A stretch of 64,000 nucleotides of DNA, taken from Dehalococcoidia bacterium. Lineage in GTDB: Bacteria > Chloroflexota > Dehalococcoidia > Lucifugimonadales > UBA3495. Location: assembly GCA_022823505.1 (NCBI GenBank), contig JAJEIA010000104.1, positions 1 through 64,000 on the forward strand, in the 5' to 3' direction. The translations under genes and the position numbers were made by a program. The notes beneath the pieces were generated by a model. The model saw nothing but the letters and a program-made list of their open reading frames with translations, had not been told where the DNA came from and ran no database searches. This document shows, one piece after another, positions 29,166 through 37,262 of the stretch. Every line of letters begins with the position of its first letter. Positions within the stretch are counted from its first letter, which is position 1.

Positions 29166-29203
29166 GTGTTACACATCTGTAGTTCAGTGTACAGCCAGTG
29201 AAC
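29166..29203. promoter_or_regulatory. dyad symmetries in a divergent intergenic region
   Basis: Between the XRE/TPR gene (-) and the VWA lipoprotein gene (+) lie GTGTTACAC (29166-29174), GTTCA/TGAAC arms (29182-29203) and an internal TGTACA. Clustered short dyads beside a gene for an HTH protein suggest an autoregulatory operator. A TTGACA at 29212-29217 has no -10 at correct spacing. Confidence 0.35.
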
Positions 29204-29248
29204 ACCTAACCTTGACATCGCCAAACCCAAATCAAAGGAGGCGAAGAG

Positions 29249-30931
29249 ATGAACCCAATCTTGTCAAAGGCAATCGTTCCACTGGCGATCGTGGTGCTGC
29301 TGCTGGCCGTGATGGCCTGCGGCGGCTCCGGACACCCCGCGCCACAGGCGGCCCCGGCGCCAGCCTCAGAGCAGGCGGCCCAAGCGCCCCCCGCAGCGAC
29401 TTCCGCCCCACAGCAGGCGGCCGCTTCCGCCCCCACCGCAGCGCACCCCGCGAGCGCACCCGCCCAGCAGCAGGCAGCAATGCCGGCCTCCCAGCCATCC
29501 CAGCCAGAGGGCTTCAACAACGTCGGCGGCTCGGCGACCGTTAATGACGCCCCATACGACCTGACCTTTTTCCAGCACTACGGCGTCAACCCTTTCATAG
29601 ATACGGAGGACGACCAGCTCTCGACCTTCGCCATCGACGTGGACACCGCTTCATACACCATTGCCCGCCGGTTCCTCGATGATGGGCACCTGCCCGATCA
29701 AAACGCCATACGAGTGGAGGAGTTCGTCAATTACTTCGACCAGGGCTACGCGGCCCCCACTGAAGATGCCTTCGCCATTCACATCGACGGTTCACCGTCC
29801 CCGTTCGGCAACGGCAATCTCTGGCTGATGCGTGTCGGCCTGCAGGGGAAAGAGCTCACGGAGCAGCAGCGGCAGGACGCCACGCTGGTGTTCACCATCG
29901 ACGTTTCAGGCTCCATGGACCGCGAAGGCAGGCTGGAACTCGTGAAGCAATCGCTCCGGCTGCTGGTCGACGAACTCCGGTCCGACGACCGGGTCGCCAT
30001 TGTGACCTACGGGGACCGCGGCTCGGTACTGCTCGATGTCACCGAAGCCAGGGAACGTGGCAAAATCCTGCAGGCCATCGACTCCCTGCAGCCCGGCGGT
30101 TCCACATACGTTGAGGATGGCCTGAAGCTTGCTTACAAGCTGGCGGTTGACGAGGTGGCGTCGAATCGCATCACCCGCGTCATGGTCCTTTCCGACGGCG
30201 TGGGCAACGTCGGCAACACCGGCGCCGACTCGATACTGCGTCAAGTCCAGGACTACGTCGACCAGGGCGTGACCCTCACCACAGTCGGATTCGGCATGGG
30301 CAACTACAACGACATCCTGATGGAGCAACTGGCGAACGATGGGGACGGCGCGTACTACTACGTGGACACCCTCACGGAGGCCCGCCGCATATTCGTCGAG
30401 GACCTCACCGGGACCCTCCAGGTTATTGCCAGGGACGCGAAGGTGCAGGTCGAATTCAACCCGGAGGTTGTCAGCCGCTACCGGCTCCTGGGCTACGAGA
30501 ACCGGGACGTTGCCGATGAGGACTTCCGCGACGACGAGGTGGACGCCGGCGAAATCGGCGCCGGACACAGCGTGACGGCCCTCTATGAGCTGAAACTCCG
30601 GGAAGGTGCCGAGGGCGTCATCGGGACGGTCTACATGCGCTACGAGGACGTCGGACTCAACGAGGTGGTCGAAATCAACCGGGCGTTCCACCAGGGCGAC
30701 CTGACCACCGCCTTTGAAGAGACGACTCCGACGTTCCAGCTGTCGGCGGTGGTCGCCGAATTCGCCGAGGTGCTGCGCGGGAGCTATTGGGCCCGCGAGG
30801 GCAGCCTCCAGGCGGTGGCCACGGAGGCGCGCCGCGTACAGCTACTCCTCCCCGATTCGACCCCGGTGTCCGATTTCACCGGCCTGGCGGTGCAGGCAGC
30901 CAGATTTGAGGCCGACGCTCCCGGCAGCTGA
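29249..30931 (+). CDS. von Willebrand factor type A lipoprotein (YfbK-like)
   Basis: A 560-residue envelope lipoprotein: signal ending LLLAVMACGG with Cys24, then an Ala/Pro/Gln-rich linker to about residue 90. A conserved N-terminal segment (STFAIDVDTASYTIARRFL) precedes a VWA domain with a MIDAS motif DVSGS (VFTIDVSGSMDREG). A C-terminal DUF3520-like region ends with AEVLRGSYWAREG. This order matches the YfbK/DUF3520 family, whose function is unsettled; VWA domains bind protein partners through a metal ion. The start ATG follows AAAGGAGG. The divergent partner is the membrane-anchored XRE/TPR protein, so the two may form an envelope-sensing pair. Confidence 0.9.
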   Translation: MNPILSKAIVPLAIVVLLLAVMACGGSGHPAPQAAPAPASEQAAQAPPAATSAPQQAAASAPTAAHPASAPAQQQAAMPASQPSQPEGFNNVGGSATVNDAPYDLTFFQHYGVNPFIDTEDDQLSTFAIDVDTASYTIARRFLDDGHLPDQNAIRVEEFVNYFDQGYAAPTEDAFAIHIDGSPSPFGNGNLWLMRVGLQGKELTEQQRQDATLVFTIDVSGSMDREGRLELVKQSLRLLVDELRSDDRVAIVTYGDRGSVLLDVTEARERGKILQAIDSLQPGGSTYVEDGLKLAYKLAVDEVASNRITRVMVLSDGVGNVGNTGADSILRQVQDYVDQGVTLTTVGFGMGNYNDILMEQLANDGDGAYYYVDTLTEARRIFVEDLTGTLQVIARDAKVQVEFNPEVVSRYRLLGYENRDVADEDFRDDEVDAGEIGAGHSVTALYELKLREGAEGVIGTVYMRYEDVGLNEVVEINRAFHQGDLTTAFEETTPTFQLSAVVAEFAEVLRGSYWAREGSLQAVATEARRVQLLLPDSTPVSDFTGLAVQAARFEADAPGS

Positions 30932-31413
30932 CGGCCGGGGTTGCGGATTTAGCAACGAGCAACCCGACCACAAGGAGGATAGCCTCACCTGCAAGCTGAC
31001 CACTGGGATAAAGGCCTCATATCAGTCCGGGTCCCTGTCTTGCGACGCCGTCCGGTGCCCCGGCCCCCGCGGGCCGGTGTGCCGGACGGCACCAGCGGTT
31101 TCTCGGGCACCGTGGTGGGAGTTGCCGGTGATAGGACTGGACGTGAAGCACGCTCTCGGCCGGCAAACCGGCGGGTAGGTGTGAATGTCGAGGCAGGCAG
31201 TGATATTGGAGGTGCTCACGCGACCGTGGTGCGGGTAGAATGCAGTCGGCGTTGGCGCCGTTCGAGATCCGTTGGGCACCGTCTCGCAACCGGTGAGCCT
31301 GTCCGGTAGCCTGATCGCCGCCCGGGTGAGGCATCACATCCGGCGCCGGCGGTAGTCGCCGTTTGGACGGGCCTACGGTTTCGAGGTCATCAGAAACAAA
31401 CCGGAGTTGAAGT
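30932..31413. other. intergenic region after the VWA gene
   Basis: About 480 bp with no convincing gene. Just after the VWA stop there are alternative GGGTTGC/GCAACCC pairings without a T-run, and an isolated AAGGAGG near 30972 is not followed by a start codon at usable spacing. The strongest structure is the hairpin listed separately at 31047-31090. Confidence 0.5.
31047..31090. other. strong two-segment hairpin
   Basis: Outer arms GCCGTCCGG/CCGGACGGC (9 bp, 31047-31055 and 31082-31090) enclose a symmetric 4x4 internal loop, then inner arms CCGGCCC/GGGCCGG (7 bp) closing a 4-base loop. It lies 115 bases after the VWA stop. No T-run follows on either strand, so it is not a standard intrinsic terminator. 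Confidence 0.6.
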
Positions 31414-32190
31414 ATGAACGATCGCGAGGAACTCAGGCGCAAAGGCAATGAGATACGGGAGCGCCTGCAACACGGCCGCTATCCCGTGCGGGAGAGACCG
31501 AGGGCCACGACCAGTATCCCAGGCATGAGGAACTTTACCGGCGAGTCCATCTTTGGCGCGGTGTGGGCCCGACCCGGCCTGGACATCCGCTACCGTATGC
31601 TGGCGACTCTGTCGGTCCTCTCCTCGCTCCAGCGTCTCTCGCAGTTTCAGACCTACGTCCACAGTGCGCTGAGCCTGGGGCTGGGCCCGGAGGGGATCCA
31701 GGAGGTGCCAATCCACTGTTCCCTCTACGCCGGGTTCCCCTCCGCAGTGAACTCCCTGGAACTGGTGCACGAAGCTTTCCGTGAGCGCGGCGTCGAGGCT
31801 CCGCAAACCGAGGTGCCTGAGCTTAGCCTCGAAGAGATGGAGGCGCGCGGGCGCCAACTGCGGGAGCAACTCTTCGGGGCTGAGGGACAGGGAGGCTACA
31901 ACAGCGCCCTGGAGGACCTTGCGCCGGACCTGCGCGTGCTCACCTACCAGTACGGGTTCGGGGAGATTTTCTTCCGCCCCGGTCTCGATCTGAAATCCAG
32001 GGTGGTGTGCACCACGGCCGCGCTGACGGCGTTGCGGGCGGATGGCCAGTTGCGGAACTTCCTGCGGGCCGGCCCGCGGGTGGGTTTCTCCAACGAGGAA
32101 ATCGTGGAGGTGCTGATCCAGACCGGAGGATACGCGGGCTATCCGGCGGCATTGAATGCCATCTCCCTCGCGGCCGAGGTCTGGAGCTGA
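31414..32190 (+). CDS. carboxymuconolactone decarboxylase (CMD)-family protein, two CMD domains
   Basis: A 258-residue protein with two CMD-like halves: RYRMLATLSVLSSLQRLSQF to EVPIHCSLYAGFPSAVNSL (about 57-115) and SRVVCTTAALTALRADGQL to EVLIQTGGYAGYPAALNAI (about 195-252). The first half keeps the His of the family motif (IHCSLYAG) while the second has Gln (IQTGGYAG). No AhpD-type CxxC is present, so the relation is to the gamma-CMD side rather than peroxidase reductases. A CGGAG lies close upstream of the ATG. The alpha/beta hydrolase gene follows 80 bp later on the same strand, an arrangement reminiscent of protocatechuate-branch decarboxylase plus lactone hydrolase, though the substrate here is unknown. 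Confidence 0.82.
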   Translation: MNDREELRRKGNEIRERLQHGRYPVRERPRATTSIPGMRNFTGESIFGAVWARPGLDIRYRMLATLSVLSSLQRLSQFQTYVHSALSLGLGPEGIQEVPIHCSLYAGFPSAVNSLELVHEAFRERGVEAPQTEVPELSLEEMEARGRQLREQLFGAEGQGGYNSALEDLAPDLRVLTYQYGFGEIFFRPGLDLKSRVVCTTAALTALRADGQLRNFLRAGPRVGFSNEEIVEVLIQTGGYAGYPAALNAISLAAEVWS

Positions 32191-32270
32191 CGCTGCCACA
32201 GCCCGGTCGCTTTGGTTCCCAATTACCCGCGCGACAATTGAATCCGGCTCACTGCCCAGGAGGGACCGCC

Positions 32271-33083
32271 ATGGCCGCCGTTGACTACTCCGTGCTGGAC
32301 AACCCCGAGACCTCGGCCCGATCGTTCCATCCCTTGCGCGGCTGGACGGACACACCTCCCGGAGCGGTGGACTACGGCGTGACCGTGGCTGACGGCGCCA
32401 CCTTGTCGTGCCGTTTTTTTGCGGTGGGGCGGGAAAACCCCACCGTGCTGTTTTTCTACGGCGGCGGCGAGAACGTCGCTCGATACGACGAGATCGCGCC
32501 GCACTACAACGGAATCGGCGCGAACTTTTTTGTCGCCGACTACCGGGGCTTCGGCGCGTCCAGTGGGTCGCCGAGTTTCAACGCCATCCTGTCGGACGCC
32601 CACGAGGTGCTGGACTGGCTGCAGGATACGATGCGAGCGCTGCGGTTCACCGGCCCGCTGTACGTGATGGGACGCTCCATGGGTCGGCACTCCGCTGGCG
32701 AACTTGCCATAAATGCCGGCGACCGCATCAACGGCGTCATCATCGAGAGCGGGCGGCCGAACCTGGGACGCATCGCCCAGGGGCTGGAGCCGGAGGTGAC
32801 CGAGGCGCTGGAGGACGACTACCAGTCCAGGTTCTATTCCATCGACATCCCCGCGCTGGTGATCCACGGCCAATGGGACGAATCGGCGCCGCTGGCCGAG
32901 GCGGTGGACATGTTCAACAAGCTGGAGACGGCCCACAAGCACCTGGAGATCATTCCCGGGGCCGGGCACAACGACCTGATGTACGTGGGGTTCCAGCAGT
33001 ACTTCACCGCCATCAGGGGATTCATGGCCCGGTACGCCAGGCCTGACGCGGAGATTTCGCCCACAGGAGATTCCGTCGAGTAG
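32271..33083 (+). CDS. alpha/beta hydrolase
   Basis: A 270-residue serine hydrolase. Nucleophile elbow GRSMG, acid in HGQWDESAP, catalytic His in GAGHNDL; the oxyanion strand is PTVLFFYGGGENV. The closest-looking family is the BAAT/FrsA- or YqiA-like esterase group; substrate unknown. Start ATG 32271 follows an AGGAGGG Shine-Dalgarno; the open frame upstream is just overlap with the CMD gene. Probably co-transcribed with the CMD-family gene. Confidence 0.87.
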   Translation: MAAVDYSVLDNPETSARSFHPLRGWTDTPPGAVDYGVTVADGATLSCRFFAVGRENPTVLFFYGGGENVARYDEIAPHYNGIGANFFVADYRGFGASSGSPSFNAILSDAHEVLDWLQDTMRALRFTGPLYVMGRSMGRHSAGELAINAGDRINGVIIESGRPNLGRIAQGLEPEVTEALEDDYQSRFYSIDIPALVIHGQWDESAPLAEAVDMFNKLETAHKHLEIIPGAGHNDLMYVGFQQYFTAIRGFMARYARPDAEISPTGDSVE

Positions 33084-33190
33084 CGGTGGGGCTGACAGAT
33101 CGTGACGGGCTCATGCCCACTCGAAAGGCTGTGCAACGCAAGGCAACCGTAACCGCGGCAGCCGGAAACACGGGGACGACCCGGCTGAGC

Positions 33191-34519
33191 CTACGCCGCT
33201 TCCGCCGCCAGCGGCGCCCGGCGCTCCGGTCGCCGCGCCAGCGCCATAAGGATCATCCCCGAAACCTGCGCCGTTGCCGAGAACAGGATCAAGATGGTGT
33301 AACTGCCGGTCAGGTCGTACACCACGGGTCCTATGATCTGGCCCACTCCCAGTCCGCCGGCCTCGAAGGGACGCATGGCGCCGGCGATGGCGCCGTAGGA
33401 GTTGCGGCCGAAATAGTCCGCCAGCACCATGTACATCAGCACCTCCAGCGCGCTGTGGAACAGCCCCCAGAACACTCCGTAGGCGTAGGCTGCCGCCAGC
33501 GAATTCACCTGAAACAGCCACAGTGTCGCCAGCGCCGAGACACCCATGGCCGCCACGATGCACCAGCGCGGGGTCAGCCGGCCCGCCACCTGACCCCACA
33601 CCAGGCTGCTCAACGCCAGGAAGGTGCTGATGCTGAGCACACCCGTCGCCTGCGGAGTGGTCAACCCGGCAAACTCGTGCAGGTAGGGAACCAGGCTGAA
33701 CCCCAGTCCGGAACTGCCGCTCACGTTGAGAAAGGCTACCGCCGACACCATCCAGAAGGCCCTGGTGCGCATCGCCTCGCGGGATGTCCAGCTCACCTCT
33801 TCCCCGGGGCGAGTCGCCGACCCGCGCCCTCCCCGGGCGGAAGCGGCGCCGCCTGATTGCGTCGTCGCGGCGGTCGCTCGGGCGCCGTCCGGCAGCATCC
33901 CGATGTCCTCCGGCCGCCGGCGCATGATGACAATCATGGGAAGGGCCACGCACAGGCTCAAATATCCCATCAGCCGGAAGGCCATCCGCCAGTCGGCCAG
34001 GAGCGTGATCACGGAAAACGCCTGGACGATCAGCGCGCCGCTGATGGGACGATAGATGCCCGTCAGGGACAGCGCGATGTTGCGGCGCCGGTTGAAGAAA
34101 TTGACCGCCATGGTCCGCGGCACCACGCCGATGAGGAAGGGCTGGCTCACAGCTCGCCCGATGATCGCCGCGATCATGAACTGCCAGGAGCTGGTCACTT
34201 CGGCGATCGCCAACATGGACAGGCCCAGAACAACCGCACCGATGGGCATCAACCACCGGGGGCCGTATCGGTCCGCCAACCGTCCCGCGAAGGGCGCAAA
34301 GACCCCCGATAGCCCCACCCCGCAGCTTGCGGCAAGGCCGATCTGGGTTCGTGCCCAGCCGGTGTCGTCAATGATGTAGGTCTGCGCGCCGCCCAGCACC
34401 ACGCCGGCCGGCGCCGTTGCCACGAACGCCCCGGCGCCCGACAGGCCGAGCACCAGCCAACCGTAATAGAACGGCGTGTTGGGACGCCAATCGAGGAGAG
34501 CCGCCAGAGAAGAAGCCAT
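33191..34519 (-). CDS. major facilitator superfamily transporter
   Basis: A 442-residue membrane protein with about 12 hydrophobic segments in two sets of six separated by a charged loop (about residues 195-245). The motif GRLADRYGPRWLMPIG after TM2 is the MFS loop 2-3 signature (GxLaDrxGpr). The pattern resembles the oxalate/formate (OxlT) and monocarboxylate porter group, so a small carboxylate is a reasonable guess. It is divergent from an alpha/beta hydrolase gene with a 150-bp promoter region between them. Confidence 0.9.
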   Translation of the reverse strand: MASSLAALLDWRPNTPFYYGWLVLGLSGAGAFVATAPAGVVLGGAQTYIIDDTGWARTQIGLAASCGVGLSGVFAPFAGRLADRYGPRWLMPIGAVVLGLSMLAIAEVTSSWQFMIAAIIGRAVSQPFLIGVVPRTMAVNFFNRRRNIALSLTGIYRPISGALIVQAFSVITLLADWRMAFRLMGYLSLCVALPMIVIMRRRPEDIGMLPDGARATAATTQSGGAASARGGRGSATRPGEEVSWTSREAMRTRAFWMVSAVAFLNVSGSSGLGFSLVPYLHEFAGLTTPQATGVLSISTFLALSSLVWGQVAGRLTPRWCIVAAMGVSALATLWLFQVNSLAAAYAYGVFWGLFHSALEVLMYMVLADYFGRNSYGAIAGAMRPFEAGGLGVGQIIGPVVYDLTGSYTILILFSATAQVSGMILMALARRPERRAPLAAEAA

Positions 34520-34580
34520 GAGTTGACACTTTTATCAGACCGCCGCCACCGGCACAAGAAGCCCCTACTCGCCGTGCGCG

Positions 34581-34609
34581 TTGCCGGTGCCAACGGGCAC
34601 GTCTATACT
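34581..34609 (+). promoter_or_regulatory. sigma-70-type promoter for the second alpha/beta hydrolase
   Basis: TTGCCG (34581-34586), a 17-base spacer and TATACT (34604-34609). The spacer contains the inverted repeat GTGCC-aacg-GGCAC, a possible operator overlapping the promoter. The downstream gene starts 66 bases after the -10. Confidence 0.6.
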
Positions 34610-34675
34610 TCGCCCAGGATCAGCATTGTGAAACTACCTGCAAGAATGCAGCGACGACCGAAGGGAGGTGGAACA

Positions 34676-35488
34676 ATGGCTACTGCGAAAGTGAACGGAG
34701 CCGAGCTTTACTACGAGGAGACCGGCAGCGGGCCGCCCATCATCCTGTCCGCGGGCGGACTCCAGGGCCAGGCCAGCAGCTACCAGCCCGTGATCGAGGC
34801 GTTGTCCCAGGAGCACCGCGTCGTGACCTACGACCGCCGCTTCGGCGGACAGTCCCGCAGCCCCATGGTGGTGCAGACGTGGGACATGGTCTGTGACGAC
34901 GTTTTCGGGCTAATGGACAACTTGGGCATCGAGCAGGCCTACCTGGGTGGCGGCTCTTTCGGCGCGGCCATCTCCCTGGGCTGCGCCGTGCGCCGTCCCG
35001 AGCGGGTGCGCGCCATCTTCCCGTCCAACATCGCCGGTGGCACCATCTGCGACGCCTACCTGGCCGCCAAGCTGTTCAAGAGCATGGACTGGGCCGAGAA
35101 CCGCGGCATCGCCTCTATCGTGGACGCCTTTGATCCCGATGACCGCTTCTCGCCCTTCAGCCCCGAGCTGGCCCAGACCGACGCCGACTACCGCGCCAAC
35201 CTGGAGTCCATGAACACCGAGGACTTCATCCAGGTGATGCGCGACACCATCCACGCCCTGTTCGACGGCCCTTACCTGACCCTGGGCATGACCGAAAAGG
35301 CGCTCAAAAGCGTCTCAGTCCCCACCATGGTGATGCCGGGCAACAACGACGTCCACCCGCGCGGTCTGGCCGAGGCCGTCCACCGCCTGGTCCCCAACTG
35401 CCGCTGGGCCGAAGTCCGCCCCCACAGCGAGGAGCCGGAGAAGTACGTCAAGCGCGTGTTGGAATTCCTGGCGGAGGTGGAGGGGTGA
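34676..35488 (+). CDS. alpha/beta hydrolase
   Basis: A 270-residue hydrolase of the haloperoxidase/3-oxoadipate enol-lactonase-like group: ELYYEETGSGPPIIL, then TYDRRFGGQS and the nucleophile elbow GGSFG (LGGGSFGAA). The acid is probably in PGNNDVHP and the His near RPHSEEP; the latter is less certain. ATG 34676 follows GGGAGG. It is a different subfamily from the hydrolase at 32271-33083 despite equal length. The neighbouring divergent MFS transporter may import its substrate. Confidence 0.87.
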   Translation: MATAKVNGAELYYEETGSGPPIILSAGGLQGQASSYQPVIEALSQEHRVVTYDRRFGGQSRSPMVVQTWDMVCDDVFGLMDNLGIEQAYLGGGSFGAAISLGCAVRRPERVRAIFPSNIAGGTICDAYLAAKLFKSMDWAENRGIASIVDAFDPDDRFSPFSPELAQTDADYRANLESMNTEDFIQVMRDTIHALFDGPYLTLGMTEKALKSVSVPTMVMPGNNDVHPRGLAEAVHRLVPNCRWAEVRPHSEEPEKYVKRVLEFLAEVEG

Positions 35489-35491
35489 GAC

Positions 35492-36919
35492 TCAGCCCCC
35501 CAACACGAGGTCGCCCCAATCCTCCGGAAAGCCCTGGTTGATCATCTTAAATATGCCTTGGCGACAGAGGTTTTGTGCTACCTGAAGCAATCCAAGATTC
35601 TCGAGATTGTGCTCAACATATCCGGTGTGGACCGCCCCCGACGCTCGGTCGTACGCGTCCCGTAATGTCTTCCGGATGCGCTTTCTGTCTTCAAAGTCAA
35701 TCCCCAAATACCAGGCACCAAATAGCGCGAGCCTGAATCGCATCTCTTGGCTATTTTCGTCCGCGAAATCATGGAGGTAGAGAGTTTCCAAGGCCATACG
35801 CAAGTCGACGAATTGATCGACAAGGCCATCGTATGAGTCTTTCGATTTCGCCCACCTCGAGGCCGCCGATCTCACTGGACTGAAATCTGGGCGGGCCAGT
35901 GCATTGAGGATCTTAGCGATCTCTGCTTGAGAAGGATCCGACACCAGATGATCACTCACCGACAAATTGACGACACCAGTTTTATGATCTGTCGACAAGT
36001 GCCGACCAACTCGGGTCTGGGGCTCTAATCCGTGGCGCGCGCCGCCATCGAGGGATGAACTTGATGGAGGGAAAAGCTCGTATGTGTCCGGGTAGTCGTT
36101 CCAGTAAAACGCAACATCGACAGGCCCATCGCGTGTTAGCGCAAGTGCTTGGCACACGAGGTCTACTCCGATCTCGGATCTTTGCGTGGCGCTAACGGGT
36201 GAGTCCCAAGCACGATATTGGGGACGGAATAATGGAGGCGAAGCTTGGCTGTCGATAGCAATCACCGTCCTGCCGAGGAAGTCCTCAGGCTCTCTCGCGA
36301 CTGGAGTCGGAAGGAAGCTTGGCAGTTCGTCAGTAGACCACGGCAACGCAATGATTTCCACCCCGGATGCTGGACGCAACGACCGCTTGATCGTGACACC
36401 GTTCAAGATGGCGCAGGTACGGAACCGTATTGGCTCGCCGCTGACCCAACCATTCAGCATAGATACGATGCGCTGAGATCCAGCTATCGCCGCACCTTTC
36501 ACCAAGGCTCGCGCGAAGACTTCCAGCGGCGTAACGGTTGAAGTCACTCGCACATCTCGGGGTAAAGCGTTATAAAATTCCGAGCCGCCGTCGCCGCTAA
36601 CCTTCGGGAACGCATGTCCGATTGTGTCCTCGGTTGGGTCAATGTAGTCGGCTAGTGCAACGCGAAGGAATTCCGTGAGCTCAGAAATGTTGCCCTTAGA
36701 GCAAATTAGCCTAGCCCTACGGGCAGAAACTGCGTTGGGTTCACCAGAGCCGCCGATGTCAAGCAACTGACGGAATTCAGGCACGGAGACCACTTCGTTT
36801 GATAGGCTGGAATATGTACGCGAACGTCTGCCTCCATGCGTGCTGGGATGTCCTATATCGAAGACTGTTGCGCGCAGCACACTGTCTAGCATTAGTTTCA
36901 AGCCGTCCAAATTTATCAC
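35492..36919 (-). CDS. unknown protein with HEPN-like C-terminal domain
   Basis: A 475-residue protein I do not recognise as a whole. The C-terminal 120 residues (LVDQFVDLRMALETLYLHD to TGYVEHNLENLG) are helical, with an Rx5H motif, Arg425 to His431 (RASGAVH), resembling Apea-like HEPN domains; HEPN proteins are often metal-independent RNases of defence or toxin systems. The N-terminal 340 residues show mixed alpha/beta content with no known motif. Base composition is clearly lower in GC than neighbours and codon choice is less biased, suggesting acquisition by transfer. It stands alone on the minus strand, its stop three bases from the convergent hydrolase stop. Function is unproven. Confidence 0.7.
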   Translation of the reverse strand: MINLDGLKLMLDSVLRATVFDIGHPSTHGGRRSRTYSSLSNEVVSVPEFRQLLDIGGSGEPNAVSARRARLICSKGNISELTEFLRVALADYIDPTEDTIGHAFPKVSGDGGSEFYNALPRDVRVTSTVTPLEVFARALVKGAAIAGSQRIVSMLNGWVSGEPIRFRTCAILNGVTIKRSLRPASGVEIIALPWSTDELPSFLPTPVAREPEDFLGRTVIAIDSQASPPLFRPQYRAWDSPVSATQRSEIGVDLVCQALALTRDGPVDVAFYWNDYPDTYELFPPSSSSLDGGARHGLEPQTRVGRHLSTDHKTGVVNLSVSDHLVSDPSQAEIAKILNALARPDFSPVRSAASRWAKSKDSYDGLVDQFVDLRMALETLYLHDFADENSQEMRFRLALFGAWYLGIDFEDRKRIRKTLRDAYDRASGAVHTGYVEHNLENLGLLQVAQNLCRQGIFKMINQGFPEDWGDLVLGG

Positions 36920-37262
36920 CCTGTTCTACAGAATCGCATTTTGCCGGTACCGTCTGCCGTAGGCATTAATACCCTACCACGCACATATCGGTGGTGCTCA
37001 TAGTCCGAAGGGCCGCTGCGGTGCCGGACTGGGCAGCCAAAGCACGCAGTTCCTATCGGCCCATCAGTCGTGGCAGCGCCATACCCAGATCACCTCGGCA
37101 ACACGCGATCACCCGTCCCACGTGGCCGACCGACACGCCCAACCCATAACAAGAACCCCGTCCACCGCGCAGAGCTTGGCGCCCGCGTCGGCTCGCTAAA
37201 AGCCTGGGCATCGCCACCGAACGCCAGCAACACGTGGATACGTTCGTTGAGTTCGCGTCCGC
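36920..37262. other. intergenic region
   Basis: About 340 bp between the HEPN-like gene and the M24-like gene. I see no convincing gene, hairpin or promoter; a plus-strand open frame here lacks a ribosome-binding site and any domain-like pattern. Confidence 0.5.

Noticed and set aside
29212-29217. TTGACA upstream of the VWA lipoprotein gene as a promoter
   Set aside because: A -10 at normal spacing would fall on the ribosome-binding site and no TATAAT-like hexamer is present.
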